Of a stretch of 33,537 nt of DNA, positions 12,601 to 27,600 are shown in pieces; positions within the stretch are counted from its first letter, which is position 1, and each line of letters opens with the position of its first letter. The notes below the pieces were generated by a model. The model saw nothing but the letters and a program-made list of their open reading frames with translations, had not been told where the DNA came from and made no database searches. The stretch lies in the NCBI GenBank assembly GCA_020650975.1, contig JAIPMN010038258.1, positions 1-33,537 on the forward strand, read 5' to 3'. A program made the translations under genes and the position numbers. This stretch comes from Apostichopus californicus (lineage: Eukaryota; Echinodermata; Holothuroidea; Aspidochirotida; Stichopodidae).

Positions 12601-15600
12601 GTCATCAAGCTCGGCCACATGTTCTGTAAGAGTCGGGATCCTGATTTCTTGTTAGACGTAATCCATCAGCAGGTAATCTGGCATTAAAGGTTTATTGTGT
12701 AATTGGTCACTTGTGTCAAGACTTGTGTTAGGAGTACAGTAGCATGAGTACGAGCACTTAAGTAGAAGTTTCCTTGGTATGAGTACAAGACTGTAAGAAT
12801 GAGTACCTTATTACAAATGAATTATTTCCTGTAATGCTATTGAAATGGCCAGAGTACCAGTCTGAGTAAAAGGCTCCAATAGTGAATATGGGTACTCAAG
12901 TAGTATGAGTACCAGTCTGAGTACAAGGCTGTAAGAATGAGTACCTAATTACAAGTGCATTATTCCCTGTACTGCTATTGAAATGCCCAGAGTACCAGTC
13001 TGAGTAGAAGGCTCCAAGAGTGAGTATGGTACTCAAGTAGTATGAGTACCAGTCTGAGTACAAGGCTGCAAGAATGAGTACCTAATTACAAATGAATTAT
13101 TTCCTGTACTGCTACTGAAATGCCCAGATTACCAGTATGAGTAAAAGGCTCCAATAGTGAGTATGAGTACTCAAGTAGTATGAGTATCAGTCTGAGTACA
13201 AGGCCGTAAGAATGAGTACCTAATTACAAGTGAATTATTTCCTGTACTGCTACTGAAATGCCCAGAGTACCAGTATGAGTAAAAGGCTCAAATAGTGGAT
13301 ATGAGTACTTAATTTTGTACTAGTATTCATACTAGATTCTTAAATATCCCAAGTACCAGTACAGACTCACAACAAGTCTGCTTTTGGTCCAAGCTTTCAT
13401 CCCACAGATTGAAATAATATTGAAATATCTGAAAATTAAAATATATTTAGATAACAAAGACTCCAGATCTTTACATATTTGAAAATGTGAATATGAACAT
13501 GTTATTATATTCAGTTATCTGAGTATCTTGAGTTTTGAGACATTTAAAACTATTATCTTTGTTTCCCAATTATCTCAATTTGTATAACTTCAAAATATTT
13601 CAGTGAGGCTATCATCTTGCAATTGTACCAATTTCTAGCCAAATAAACATTAAGAACTTGAGATATTTATCTCAATTTCTCAGTATCTTGAAAGTCACCT
13701 TAAAATCTCTCTGGTAACTACATGTATCCATTCGATAGTTAGATCGATGGGTGTAAACCTGTATGCGAATATTTCATGTCTTGTACAGAGTGACAGCAAG
13801 AAATCAACCAAAGGAAAAAATCATCTTTAAGCAGTTCACTTTGATTATTACCTGTTTTCTGTTCTTTGTTTTCATTATAGGGGACTTCCCAGTCCATGTC
13901 TTGGCTAGCTGAGCTTGTCAATTCCTCTGATACATCCCTGGACATGCTTCCAGTACAATGCCTCTGTGAGTTCCTGATGAATGCTCATCCTAAAAGTATG
14001 GAAGATGCTTCCACTAGTAGCAGTACCAACAGTGAAGAAAAACAGGTAAATATCATACTTTACATTGTGTGTGGTTATTGCATGCATGATATTTAATACT
14101 ACAGGAGAGTCCGGTTGTCACGTAGAAGAAAGAACGAAAGAGAAGAAGCACACAAGCCAAAATTATTGTTGATGTTATCTGTCTGGCTCTCTGAAGTGAT
14201 TAAAATGTTCTGGTTTTGTTGGAAGTAGTTAATCTTTGGTATGTGTATTGCTCTATATATTTACATGGATGGTTTCTATCAGCAAGAGACACACAAAACT
14301 GGTTTAAGGAAGGGGGAAGTTTGGCTGAAATTTGCAACATTTGGTTCAAAGTTAACAGCGGGTACCATTTCCGCAGGTAAATAAAGCTTCCAAAGTTTAC
14401 AAATGTAATTGTTCAGTTGAATCAAATTTATGGATAATTTTGAATGAATATTCTTCTAACAGATTTCAAAAATTAAGATGAGGGGGCTGAATTTGCAAGT
14501 TATTATTACCTTGTTGCATATTCAAACTCTGGGAAGCTTTCACACCTTACAATTTATCATTGAAGTTTCATATTTGATTTATGTTTTGTTTTTTTCATAA
14601 AGAGAGAAAAACAGTCTCAACTCTGCAGTCGAATTCAAGCAATTCTTTACAACACCGAGGGTAAACCAGAGACGACTTGCGAGGTGCTGGCATACTTCTT
14701 AAAGAAGTTGGTATTGCTACATGCAGGTCAAAGGTCAAGAAGTTTGGAGGTAATCAGTGGTTGGCAATTCTTTTCTCCAGTATCACCATGATGAAATTTT
14801 TAGAATTTTTCTTTTCATGTAAATCGTCTGAAAAAGTTCATAGAATAGATTGGTATCACAATACAAGTAAGAAAGTTACTAAGAGAGTTTCAGAGGCCTG
14901 TAACAGTAAAAATATGAATAAGTTACATGGCCTAACTTCTATGCCCTACAACAACAATGATTATGCTAATAAGTTGCTATATCAAAGACCTTTGTGTGTA
15001 TTAAAGAAGTGAATAATCAAGATATCCTGACGTTATGAGCCTTACAGTTTTCAATCCCAACTATATGCTGACAAAGGTTTAAGAAATCAATTAATTGTAG
15101 ACACACAAAGCACAAAAAGAGACAGAAAAGAAAAATTGATGGTTTATGAAAAATAGAATGTTTGATGCAGATATTGTACTTCAAATATATACAAGGGATT
15201 TCACATTAATATCATGTTTTCTTCTCCTTAATCTTTTTTAAAATAGCATTGTAGCATTTTCCTTATTTACCAACCTTCCATTTAATTGTAGTTTGTAATT
15301 ACAACAGTGTCATCAGACTGAGTAATGTCAGTAAAGTCATTGCTTGTGTTTATACTTGAAATATACTCCAGGAAATAATTAAAGATATGCATATCAAAGC
15401 ACTGTAAACAAAAACATGTTATATGCTAGTAACTGCTATAGCCACAGGAAAAAGAAGTACTGTATATTTTCTTAATTTCTTTTTTTAAATTCTAATTTTT
15501 TTAATTTTTAATTTTTACTTTCTCATTTTTAATTTCTTTTTTCTAATTTAATTTTTAATTTTTAATTTTTTTTATTTCTACATTTCTAATTTTTTTACTG

Positions 15601-18600
15601 TATATTTTTTTAATTTCTTTTTTTAATTCTAATTTTTTTAATTTTTAATTTTTAATTTTTAATTTTTAATTTCTCATTTTTAATTTTAATTTCTTTTTCT
15701 AATTTAATTTTTAATTTTTAACTTTTTTAATTTCTAAATTTCTAATTTTTTTAATTTACTTTTTTTTTACAAAGATATACAGTTCTGTTTTTTCCTGTTG
15801 GTTAACAGTTGCTGGCAAATAACAGCATTTTTGTGAAATTATACCTCAACATCAGAAACCATTATAAGCTAATTGTATCATCCCCTGAAAATTGTTATTT
15901 GTGATAATTCCAGGTACTGGCCATGGTCATCTCCAGACCCTCAGAGGAGAACAGAGTCAAGGATGAGGAACCAAATGTTCCATCTCATATACTAGAGAGT
16001 CATTCCTGGCTTCTGAGAGATCTGCCTTCTCTTCCTAATTATGACGCAGCCAAGAAACTTGTAGTTGATTCCCTTCGAAAGGTTAGAGCAACATTTTGCA
16101 TTACAAGTGTTTACTAGAATAGGTTAGAGGCTTCTCTTACAGAGACTACTTCAGACAGCCGAGACTACCTTGTATTTAACGTTCCTCACAGGACAACTTT
16201 CTTAATAATGGATGTCGGCCTCGCGATTCCATTTTTTAAGCTGAATGATTTATCAGCAATGCAACATTGCGTTTATCCTGTCCAATGAAATGAGTTCAGT
16301 AGCTTGTAGCTTTTGAGTTTGTGAACACGGATGGTTCTCACGTTGCAAATATTGGTTTTTTCACAGTCTCCGCTCACGTTTGGATAAACCCTGCCAATAG
16401 CATACCCACTGAACACTAGTCACCCAGAAATAACTTAAAACTGTAAGGCCTACAAAACGAGCAACATAGGATATTTTGAATGTTAATCTTATGAATTTTA
16501 ATAACTTTTGTCGTCACTGTAGAGTTTGATAAATATATCAAACTTGGACTTGGCAACCCCTTTTAAATGTCTATGTTTATTCATTACTTTTCAGGCCATG
16601 CTTACTGAGACTTGGCAACCCCTTTTAAATGTCTATCGTGTTTCATTATTTTTTTCAGGCCATGCTGGTTGAGACAGACCCTTCTACCGTCAGTGCTTAC
16701 ATCGCCTACTTGGCCTACCATTTTACTTCCACAGAATTATCAGATCTTGTACAGGTCAGTTCATTTCTTTTCCTCTCTCTTTATATCAAATTTGTTTCTT
16801 TTTCAAAGCCAGTACAGAATTTGGGTTTCATTTGAAATGTTTCTTGAAAATATTTGTGCACACCTGCAGCTTTTTTTTTCTTTCTCAAAACAATAAACCA
16901 ATATTTAAACTGCATAAATGCCCGGTGACAGTTGGAGGCCAATTCAATGGAGATGAAAATTTATCATATGTCACAGTTTTAAGTTCATTGATGTATACCT
17001 AGCAAAGCATTAATAAAACAAAAACACAGATTTGCTTATTTAGTAGGATAAGACAGGATCAAGTAATGCTTCTATGTTAATCAATTAACCAAGAATTAAT
17101 TAAATTTTTGGTGGGGTGTCTAGACTTGAATTGGTGCATTCTAAGACATATATTGTCTATAATTTTGTCTACACCATGTTGTGCTGATCACTTTTAACCG
17201 ATAACTTTGAATCTTTTTATGTCCAGTTGAAAAGGGGGTACATAGCCTCCTCCCCACCCCCCTTCCCCATATCCTATCTGGGAAACCTGACACACATCCT
17301 TGTTTGTTGAATTTCCAGCAATGAATATAAACAGAAAAAAATGTTAAATTGCACAACACATAGCATTTATATTTAAAAAGAAAAACAGAAGCCTTTTTTA
17401 AAATGTTTCTCTCCCATGCTTTGTTTTCTTTCTTAGGACCTCGCTCAGCTCGTGGTGGAAAGATTGACTTTGTTGACGTTCCTCCTGCCTAAGAATGGAG
17501 TCAGCGGTCCTCTCACCGACTGTAATCTCTTCAACATGTTACACATTTTCTCTTGCTACCTTCAGAGGGCTACCAGCTCTCAGAGCGAAGGCTACAGCTG
17601 GGTAAGCAACGACACTTCCTGCCCAAATCTAGCTGATTTTCATAGCAGATTGATGACATTTATATCTGAAGAGAAACAGAAATATACTGGACATCATCAT
17701 GCAGAGATAGATTTAAATTTGGCAAAATGTAACTGAACCAGTAACTAGATTGTAGATCAAATCAAGTCGGTCAATGATCGACTGATTTGTTATACCATTT
17801 TGTACAGATTCACAATTTTTGATTGAGAAAATTGCGAGGGTGTAAGTTTGTCCCGTAAGACCCTTTGTCTTTGTTTGGAGATGATATTGTTGCATAAAAG
17901 ATTTCGCGGGAATATTTTGACAGCTTGAAAGTGGGGTGATAATGTTTTTCACAAAGTTTTTGCATTTTCCCCGTAAAGAACCTGCCATGACGTGTACACA
18001 CACCTTCATTGCTTGTGGATGAATCCCTAGTAATGTCCCAGGTACTATAAAGACTAAACCAAATTATTTGGAATCTGTATTTCTTGACTGGATGTAGCTT
18101 TCCTTTTATGAGACTCGACAAAGTTATACAAGAAATGATTGATTGGAATATTTTGCCACATTTTTACATCTCAATTTTGATGAATTATTAAGTTTGATAA
18201 ATTACTTACTTATCACGTCACACAGTTGTTGTATGTGCTGGTGTAATTGAACAAGTTTTTGGAATCAGTTTCTGCAGAGGAAGTGATGAATATTCATGAT
18301 GTTTAAAGTCACTTTGATGTTTCCTTTCTTTTCTTTCCCCTGTACTTTTTTCCTCTTTTAGTCTGACACCCAGGATCAAGTGTTTCTTCAGTGGGAGAGT
18401 GGTTTATCAGCTACCATGCATATACTAGTGGTTCATGCTATGGCTATACTTCTGACCTATGGGCCACCTAAAGGTACCTAATATCAGTGTCACCATCATC
18501 TGCAAATATCCTGTAGATAGACTGTTGAGTGTAGCATTAATCATTTTTCTTGAGCTATTTTGTCCTAATTATGCTTTCTAATACTTTCATATGAGTGGCA

Positions 18601-21600
18601 ACTGTCCATATCTGTTGAAGAGTAAGATGTGTCTTTTTCATTTAATGGGTGACATGGATACATACCTGGTTAGTGAGTGATGTGTGTCTTTCACCTGTTA
18701 GTGACCGATGTATATGTGTCCTTACCTATTTAACAGTGGGTGACCTGTTCCCATTCCTGTTCGTGAATGACATAAGCTATCATTTGAGTGACCTGTCGGT
18801 ACCTGTGAGTGAGTGACAGGTTTCCTGAGTGTGAGGACCTGTGCCTGTTCCTGTTAATGAGTGATGTGTGACCTGTACCTGCCAGTTATTGACATTCTCC
18901 ATGCCTGTGAATGGGGTCACACCTGTCACACCAATGTGTGACATATGTCTGTGGAAACTTTCAGCAATAATCAGCGGAATCCAGACAAATACTTAAATGA
19001 CGATGACTCAGTCACTTTCAGCTTGTAGAAGATAACATTGAAGATACGAATATTCATCGTGCACAGGAAATCTCCTTAGGAAGTTAGGCTGATCATGTCA
19101 CATTTGTGTAATGCAAATGTCTGCAAATGCACAAATCTATGTCATTTACTTATCTTGTTTCCTGTTTAGATGCGACTAATTTCAACATCCTCTTGAATAC
19201 TTGGTTTCCCGACAAAAGTCAGCCACCATCTGCATTCCTGGTCGACACTTCCGAAGAAGCTCTTCTCTTCCCTGATTGGCTTAAACTCAGGATGATACGG
19301 TCTGCTGTCCCAAAGTTAGTAGATGCAGGTGAGTCCACATAAGATTCCCACCACGTTTTAAATAACTGTTTATGCAGATTCGTAAGTTTGTCGAGATTGT
19401 GTAGTTAGCGCAAAACATCAGTGAATAAATAAACTCTTGATAAGCTTCTGACAGGTAAAGTGTTTGAGTTTTGTTTTTGATCATTTCTGTGATAATTAAT
19501 TTCCATTTTGTTGTTTCTATTTTGTTGTATATTTATCTTTTGCTTGTATATAGGCAGGAGTGAAAGAACTTGTATCAATTCTTATAGATCAATGAAGTGA
19601 AAATAAAATAAAAAGGTTTATCTGAGATGTTGGATAAACTGATCATACAGAAACCCTAACTCCCAGAAGGTTCTGTGAAGAAGATATTCAACAATTCAGT
19701 GCCAACTTGAAGATACATTTTATACTTTAGCTAGAATTAATGTCGTCTTTCTTCTGTCAAGTTTATTGAATTTTTTATTATTAGTCCTGAATAGTTTGTT
19801 AAAATGTCGGTCGGTTCCTGATATACCTATGTAGCTGGCCAAAAACGCAGTGACAGGTTTTGCTCTGCTTACACCTAGTATATTAGATATTAACTTCATA
19901 CCGATAACTCCCCTTAAATAATAATAACAGTCAAGTTGGTTTTTGGTCATACCAACGGACATTACTTTGGTTTGAGATTGACAATTTCATTTTATGTTTA
20001 AAATGTGGAATAAATCTACTGTGTTGATTTGATAAGTTCTCCTCTGTAAATTTATTTACTTGGTATCTGTCTGGTTTGTTTCCTCTGTTAATTTTGATGT
20101 CTTTTTCTTTTCTTTTTCTAGCCTTGGTTGAATTGGAGCCTGCTCAGCTTGTTCTGTTTGTCCAGTCGTTTGGAATCCCTGTCCAGAGTGTAAGGTCAGT
20201 GACACTGAGATAACCTTTGACCTGACCAGACTTTGTGATTTAGATCAGTATTTAGCATACTCTACTGACCTATATGTCTATTATTCCATGGCTCTGAGTT
20301 TGATTTTGTAACTCTTATTAAAGTGGGGGAAAAGTCAGCAAAAAAATACTTAAAAGATGTGAAACAGTTATAACTGAATATTTCATCTCATTTTGAGGAT
20401 CATGTAATATAAACACACAATAATTATACCAAGATATATAGAATAACTTTGGGCAAAGTGTGTTTTACTACTCACGGCCCCATACTTCAGGCTGTTTACT
20501 GGCTAAGCACAAGTTGATTTTGTCATTTGCCAGTGGAAAGAAAAGGGTACTTTCAATTTTCTGCCAGTAGACACATGGTAAGGTTGTAGACAATCACCAC
20601 TCAAAGAATCAGCACGGTTTCTGTACCTAACATAAGCCACCCTGTATTACTGCTTATTTTCCAGCAAATATCATTGGGATGCTTGCAAAGTATACAGTAA
20701 CTGATATGTGTTGTATTTTCATGAACAAAAGGCCTGTGAGAATTTGGCTTTAGCCAGTAGATTTTTTTTTTAAACACTGGCAAGTTTAAGCAAGTGGTTA
20801 AAAAAGTGAAATTCTAGGCCCTGCTTTATGATGCAGTAGTCCAGCATTATAGAAAACCCTGGAGGGCAATGTAGTTTTGTTTCAAAGATTTGTTTGCTTT
20901 TGAAGATACTCACCCTTTAATGTATGTAAAAATATTTGGAATTCTCCTTTAAATATAATGTAGATAAGGTTATCCAAACTGTTCAGACCCCTCATCGTAA
21001 ATGTTAAATTAATTTGGGATTTAAGTTTATATTCATAGCTTTAACAAAACACACTTCATAACAAGACATCAAAAGTTGAAAATTAAACATAATTGGTCTT
21101 TGACTTCATTCTTTTATATTGTTAAGTCCAAGATTGCATAAGCCAAATATTCAATATGTTACCCATTTCCCCTCCCCCACCCTCACCCCGTCTGGGTCAT
21201 AACCACTGCTTAATTTCATTCATTTCAAAATGGTAATATTTTTTTATTTTTTTTTATTTTACAGTAAGTTACTGGTCCACCTAGATGCTGCTGTGGATCA
21301 GATGCCATCTGCATTAGAACGAGCTGTCGCATCTAAGGCATACATGGCCCGGCTGGTAGAGGTCCAGCACATGAGGGGGGCCACAGGGGGGAGCACTTTT
21401 AAAGGCCTTTTGATCTCAGAAGAGCCAAAGAAAGAGCCAGAGGATAAAAAAGAAAAAGGTATTGTTTTCTTTTTTTCCGTCACCCACGATTTATTTGTTC
21501 GTTTCGTCTTTGTTTGTGTTTACGCATAAATGAATGAGCAACTGATTGGGATAATATGAAATTACAGTCCGGTAATTAGTGAGAATTTAATTAACAGTAA

Positions 21601-24600
21601 ATAACACCCGATTATGTTAGTCACAATGGTCCCTCTGTTCCTGGTATAAATTTGAAAGACATATTCTAGATACCAGAGGTCCGGCTGAGAATCATAATTT
21701 GTTTTTAACTTCATTCTGCTCCTTCCTCTTTGTCAGGTGTCCTAGATCATATTGATTAATTAATTTATTGAATGGAGATCTGGAAGTTTACCAGAATTAT
21801 ATGCTATATTTTTAGCTGTGTTTCAGCAAAAAGTACTCTATTCTTTTTGTTATATTAATGTTCAGAACCATCGACTTCCAAACCATCTGACAGGGATGTT
21901 GAGATGAAGGAGGTAAAGCCCTCAGGCCATGAGAAACAAGAGCCATGGACTAGGGCAGTGTGCTATGGACACCTAAGGAAGGTATTATACTAGCCTCTCT
22001 TCACTTTCAATGGTTTGAGTTTGACAGCTGTTGGATATAGTATGTGATGTTGCAAGTTACATTGGTTAGGCAGGCTAAGAAATCCACATATTTTCACCCG
22101 CGATATTTGAACTGTGATATGTAAAACGACTGTTCTATTAAAGGCATTGAAGACTCGCCCCAAACCGCGTGCCGCCCTGTGAAAAAGTTAACTTTTCGTC
22201 GCTTGCAAGTTTTCTTCTTGTCGCTACAAAATGCAGACAGTAATGAAACGTGATACCTTGTTATCTTTTATCTAGACCTGAGATGTCCATCGCTGCTATG
22301 TACACTGTGTTATGGGTATTGACAGTAGCTGCATGTATTGACTGTACACTAGTGTCTAATTACCGACGGTAGCAAGCTGTGTGTGTATTTTCTGGGATCG
22401 ATGGTGGTGTCTAACACTTCTGTTACACCTCAGTCGAAACTAGGTCAAATTACCAGCATGAGACGTTTCTTTGTGCGCGAGTCTTCACACCCTTTAAGTC
22501 TACTATTTTATGTGAACAATGAAAATGAACTGCCGTACACTCAGTGCAATCTAAGACTAGACGGATCATTGCATCCGACTTTTGCGATGAAATTTGATGT
22601 AGACGTGTAGGAGAACTAATATGTAAAGGTAATTAGTGGAAAGTACTAGAGATGCATTTAATTAACATAACGAGCATCTAGCCAATGAATCCCAATGCAG
22701 TATGTGCGTAAACCATTGAAGGGCCGATGTCTACTTTGTTTTTATTTGTCTAAGTAATTAAACTGATTTGTCTATTTGAAATTTCTGTAAAGTTTACTCT
22801 TCTTCTGGTTTTACTCTAATCTTGATCTTCTTTGGTCTTCAGTTGCTGATTGAGTCTCAGGTCAAACCTGCTGAAAAGCAAAAGATTTGCAGACAGTTAC
22901 AAAAGGTCAGTAAAATTCTCTTTGTTTGACACCTTGCATTTTTAACATAGGTCACGTCACACTGATGATTAAAACAAATTTGAAAATTGTCGACTAGCTC
23001 ACAGGGAAGTATAATACTTTAAAGTCTTCATTTAACAAAGAATAGACCCTACTTATGATTCAAATATGTCATACCAAATATGATCCAGGGATGAAAGTAG
23101 TTCCAGTTAGCCACATCACAATGGTTGACATCAAATCTAATGTAAGATATTGATATGAAGCAGTATTCTCTGTTTAATGCTATAAAAGCAGTTTTTGTAT
23201 ATTAGAGGTATTTTGTAACATTTTGATATATAACACTTTGGTGTTTTTCTGCAAGTTGATAGAGCACGAGTCATAATTGGATGAATGGGTGTTATTGTGT
23301 TTAAAGTGTGCATCCCATAATCCTTTGAGAAGTACCCAGGTTTTCTCCCAGCAAGTTGTGGGGGTGGGGGGGGGTGGTGGTGTGGAGGGGAATGGGAGTG
23401 GGGATGAAGGGAATCTCCTTATGGGGTGATGTTGATCATGCCACATTTGTGAACTGTCGACGTTAGTTTCTCTTGCTTCGTTTGTTGGTTTTGCACCAAC
23501 TGACCGTTCTGTTTCATATCAAACAGTACATCAACCATTAAGAGGTTACTTCTTCCAACCCCGGCATATTTTGTCTCTTCCCCAAACAGGTTCTGATGCA
23601 GCAGCACAAGTCATCAAGTATCCATGGTGATGGAGTCTTCAGTTGGTTGGTGGAGGCTCTGAGAGGATTCACAGAGGATGATGATGGGCGGGCTAGCATG
23701 ATCATCTCTCTCAATGCTAACAGTAACTTACTACTGGCTCTCTTCAGAGTCATTCTTCAACTTGGGGTAATGCTTCACCTTTCATCCTTCTTGTAACATT
23801 GAAAGAAAATCTGTTGAGTGATTAACTTGGACTTTGAGTTTGTTAATGCAGTAATCTAAACAGTGGTTATTAGTAATAACAGGCATGAGCCTTTTCCCCG
23901 AATTCGCGGAATATCCGTGATTTCTTTCTACCTCGGGGACAAAAACTATTATCCTAACAAAAATGAGCCTATACCGCAACTTTTGAAAAGTTCTGTGATT
24001 CTTTGTTTTACCCCAGGCTCATCCCTATAATAACCATTCTATAAATGACACCACATTGATGGCCATTCTCTCTCTCCATTTACCCCCCCCCCCCCAACCC
24101 CAATGTAACACAATCCAGTACATGCACCTGTATGGTGCTTATTTGTCTACTAGTGCTTCCAAAACTGAAGCAATTCTTGCTAGTAACTCTACTGATCAAA
24201 TGGAATGTCATTAAAATTGATGGTTCTTTATGTGCACTGGTACTAACAAAGTTTCCACCTATCCTTCATTCCGTTGTTTTATTTGTTTATTTATTGATGT
24301 ATTTCTTTTCTTAATTTCTTGGTTGACAATTTATCTAACAGATTAAGAGTAACCATCAGAGAACTTTACTTGAAGTTATTACAGCCCTCCAGGATACTCA
24401 CTGCATCGTAGATTCATCCTTCAACAAACTGTTAAACCACTACAAAGTAAAACTAAAGGCTGTGTTGCCAGGTAAGTAATAACTAGGACAATGGGGAATC
24501 TTCAGCCACACCCTAAATCAACAGATTGGCGCTGCCATATCGGTCATTTCTAGTTCTGTGAAACTTGACGAGCTACAGTCTCTGAAAAGTACTGGGAATT

Positions 24601-27600
24601 CCTTTGAATCTCTGATGACAATTTGTAGGCAAACTACCTGAACATACCTTCACACATAGTGTGACTCATTGGAAGTAACATGTGGGTTTTACCATTCATA
24701 GATAGCACATTTTAGCAACTAAATGTAAAATGTTGCACCCTGTTTGGTTATTTTACACATGTCTGGCCGTGGTCAACCAATGAGAAAGCTTCTCTCACCC
24801 CCCCCCCCCCCGGTCCACTGGCCGACGATATTTCAAAAGTTTCTAGTACATTGCACATGAATGTATAACATGTATATGGGGTACAACCTAAACCGTTGAA
24901 GAATGATTAACATTGTTTCAAAATTTCCAAAAATACCACCATTTTGCATCTAAACTCCTTTCATTTTACCAATATTTCTCAAAGGTGATTAGAACCCCTC
25001 ACCTGAACAGCTTAACATCTTAGCCCCCCCCCCCTCCCTCCAGTACAAGACAGTGGTCTCACCCCTGGTCCAAACCACTCACAAATTGGTACCATTCATC
25101 TTGTTCATGTTCTTGGTACTTTTTATTTGTTCTGACTGTCCTAGCTGATTATACTATTCATCTGTATCTATGTACTTTTTGTTTACAAATGTGATGAAGG
25201 GTAAATAATGTTTTAAGGTCCGATGGACTTTGGATATGTCATATCTTATGTCATGAAAGATTCTCCAGACCAAACATTTTGTTAACTTTTTACTTAGTAA
25301 ATTATTATATAAAGTATATTGTAATCTGTTATGTATTTCGACCATTTTCTTTTAAAGCTTGCATAGCTTAATATACACTCTGTACAGAAGTATATTCTAA
25401 GCTTAACGAAATTGATAACCTCTCTCATTAGTCTTCTATAGTTGGAAGCTTTCTTTAACATCCTGTGTTAATATTTTACTTTCCAGGATCTGATTCTCAA
25501 TCTGGAGACAAGATGACCAACTTGAACGAAGACAAAAAATCACAGTGAGTACAAATGTTTAATTTTTGGATTGTCTTATCAAATTTCTATCGACTATATT
25601 ACCTAAAATGAGCGTAATATTTTTTTTTAACCAATCAGTCCGTTCATCAGTCAATCAGTCAGTCTGTTAGTACTTTCCACCTTTTGTGAGGTGATAGACT
25701 AACAGGGAACATGTAACCTATTTGTGGATGCAATGAAAACCATTTATTCTCCAACAGATACTGAGTTTGTACAGAATACAAGATGTTACAATTGATGAGA
25801 TATGTAGCAAGACTACTGGTCTATACAAAGTGTCCACTGGCTGTGTATCTTCTGACAACAGCAATGTTAGAACACAACGTTGGACATATATCCATAACTT
25901 AATCATTCAGTTACAGGACTGTCATGTTTTTCTAGTGTATACCTAAACTAAATTTTAAAACTGTTCCTATTTATTGTATAACTACATATAAGACAAACAG
26001 CACATAAAACACTTGATGCATGATACCACGTGTATTGTTGTGACATTCCGTTAGACATATCTGTAGTTTAGTGAGGTGGCGGGCAAGGGGGGGGGGGGAG
26101 GGCGATGGGTGAAATAGCAACAACTGAAACTTTTCATTTTACAAACAAGAGTGTTATTTGTCTCATAAAAGTTGTAATTTTTCCAAGAACATGATAAGTG
26201 TTTTTGTTGTCTTATGTCTGTTCCTGTTAATCTTCCCTGGTCTGGTAGGTCAGTCCCGAGTGACGTTCATCGTCGTTTGTTGGCTAATCCAGAGTCACTC
26301 TTCATCAAGTCGGCTGGTCTGGACTCCTCTAAGAGTGTCAAGGAGAGCATCTATCCCCTAACGTTACTTGCCCATCAGACAGACTGGACGGTCCTACACA
26401 GATGTATTCATCAATTGCTCGGACCAAACATTGAAAGGTAACCAGGGGGAATATGTTAAAGGCCATGTTCAATAGCCTACATTTCACAGAAGGGTTTTTC
26501 CACTCCCTCGGTCATGAATGTTACCACTACATGCCTCATTTTTTTTGGTGGTAGATATCAAGCGATGATGGTCACTTTTTGGGTGAAAATGCAAGAACAT
26601 CAACTTATATTCAGATTTGAAGTTAAGAAAGATAAAGTTGTTTAAAACTCAGCCTGATCTACTAAAATAACCAATCGGTATAAAAGTGTTTACTGATTGG
26701 AAGGGTTTGATGTTTCTGTCCATGAAGGATTTACATCAAATACAGCCTAGTTTTTACCTTTTAACTTCCATTCTTAACTTTCATCCTATTGGCCCTTTCT
26801 TAACTTCCATCCTATTGGCCATTTCTTAAGATCCTATTAACATAACTTCTAACATATTAAAAGTTTACTGGTTCTCTGTGCTGGAAGCCAGTATGGTTCT
26901 GAAATGACCTCGGATGCTGGACAGGCTGGTGTGGTGATGAAAATCATCTGAGATATTATCAAGGACATAACAAAGACATTCCCATCCTCCATTATATCAT
27001 CATTTAATCTTAAACTCTAAGTCCCTGATAGATATTAAAGTAACTATGTTCCACTCTCCTCTGTGTCATTGCTCCTTACACTATTCAGTCTTGGTATGTT
27101 GAATTACTATGCAGGTACAACCCTTCCACAGTTTTGGACTTTCTCTGGGCTTGCTTGCACAATCCCAAACTTTGGCAGGGACGTGATACAAAAGCATCAA
27201 AGGTAAGTTTCAAGATCTCAGCAAAATGACCTTTAATTGATGTTTTCATATTGGCTTTATATCTTCCCTGCAATTAAAAATATGAGAGTGAAAATGCTCA
27301 TTCATTTTTGTGAATTTGTGAAATTGAGGTGTTTTAGGCATTTTTAAGGTTTCTCATCACTAACAGTCAGACAAAGCAGCAGAAAATAATACGCAATTGA
27401 AGTTTTCATTGTGGTCTGGAATTGAAGAGTAAATGTAAAGCTTTTAGTATGAAATAGCTTTGATTCTTTGCATAAAAGATGTATTTTCCCACACAAAAGT
27501 ACACATATTTTGTACTGCTTATGACAGAATTTTGTAATATTTATGCATAAACATATTTTACTTATTAGTAAGTGGATGATATAGCTGTTTGATTCCTCTC

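Noticed and set aside
14677..15012. 111-residue frame starting inside exon 18
   Set aside because: Different frame from the INTS1 exon and continues into intron; no family match.
17713..18121. Reverse-strand frames of 98 and 103 residues in intron 21
   Set aside because: Overlap each other in different frames, no recognisable motifs and no splice or start context.
22383..22610. 75-codon ATG frame as a small nested gene
   Set aside because: No recognised family, no promoter or poly(A) context; kept only as part of an unclassified block.
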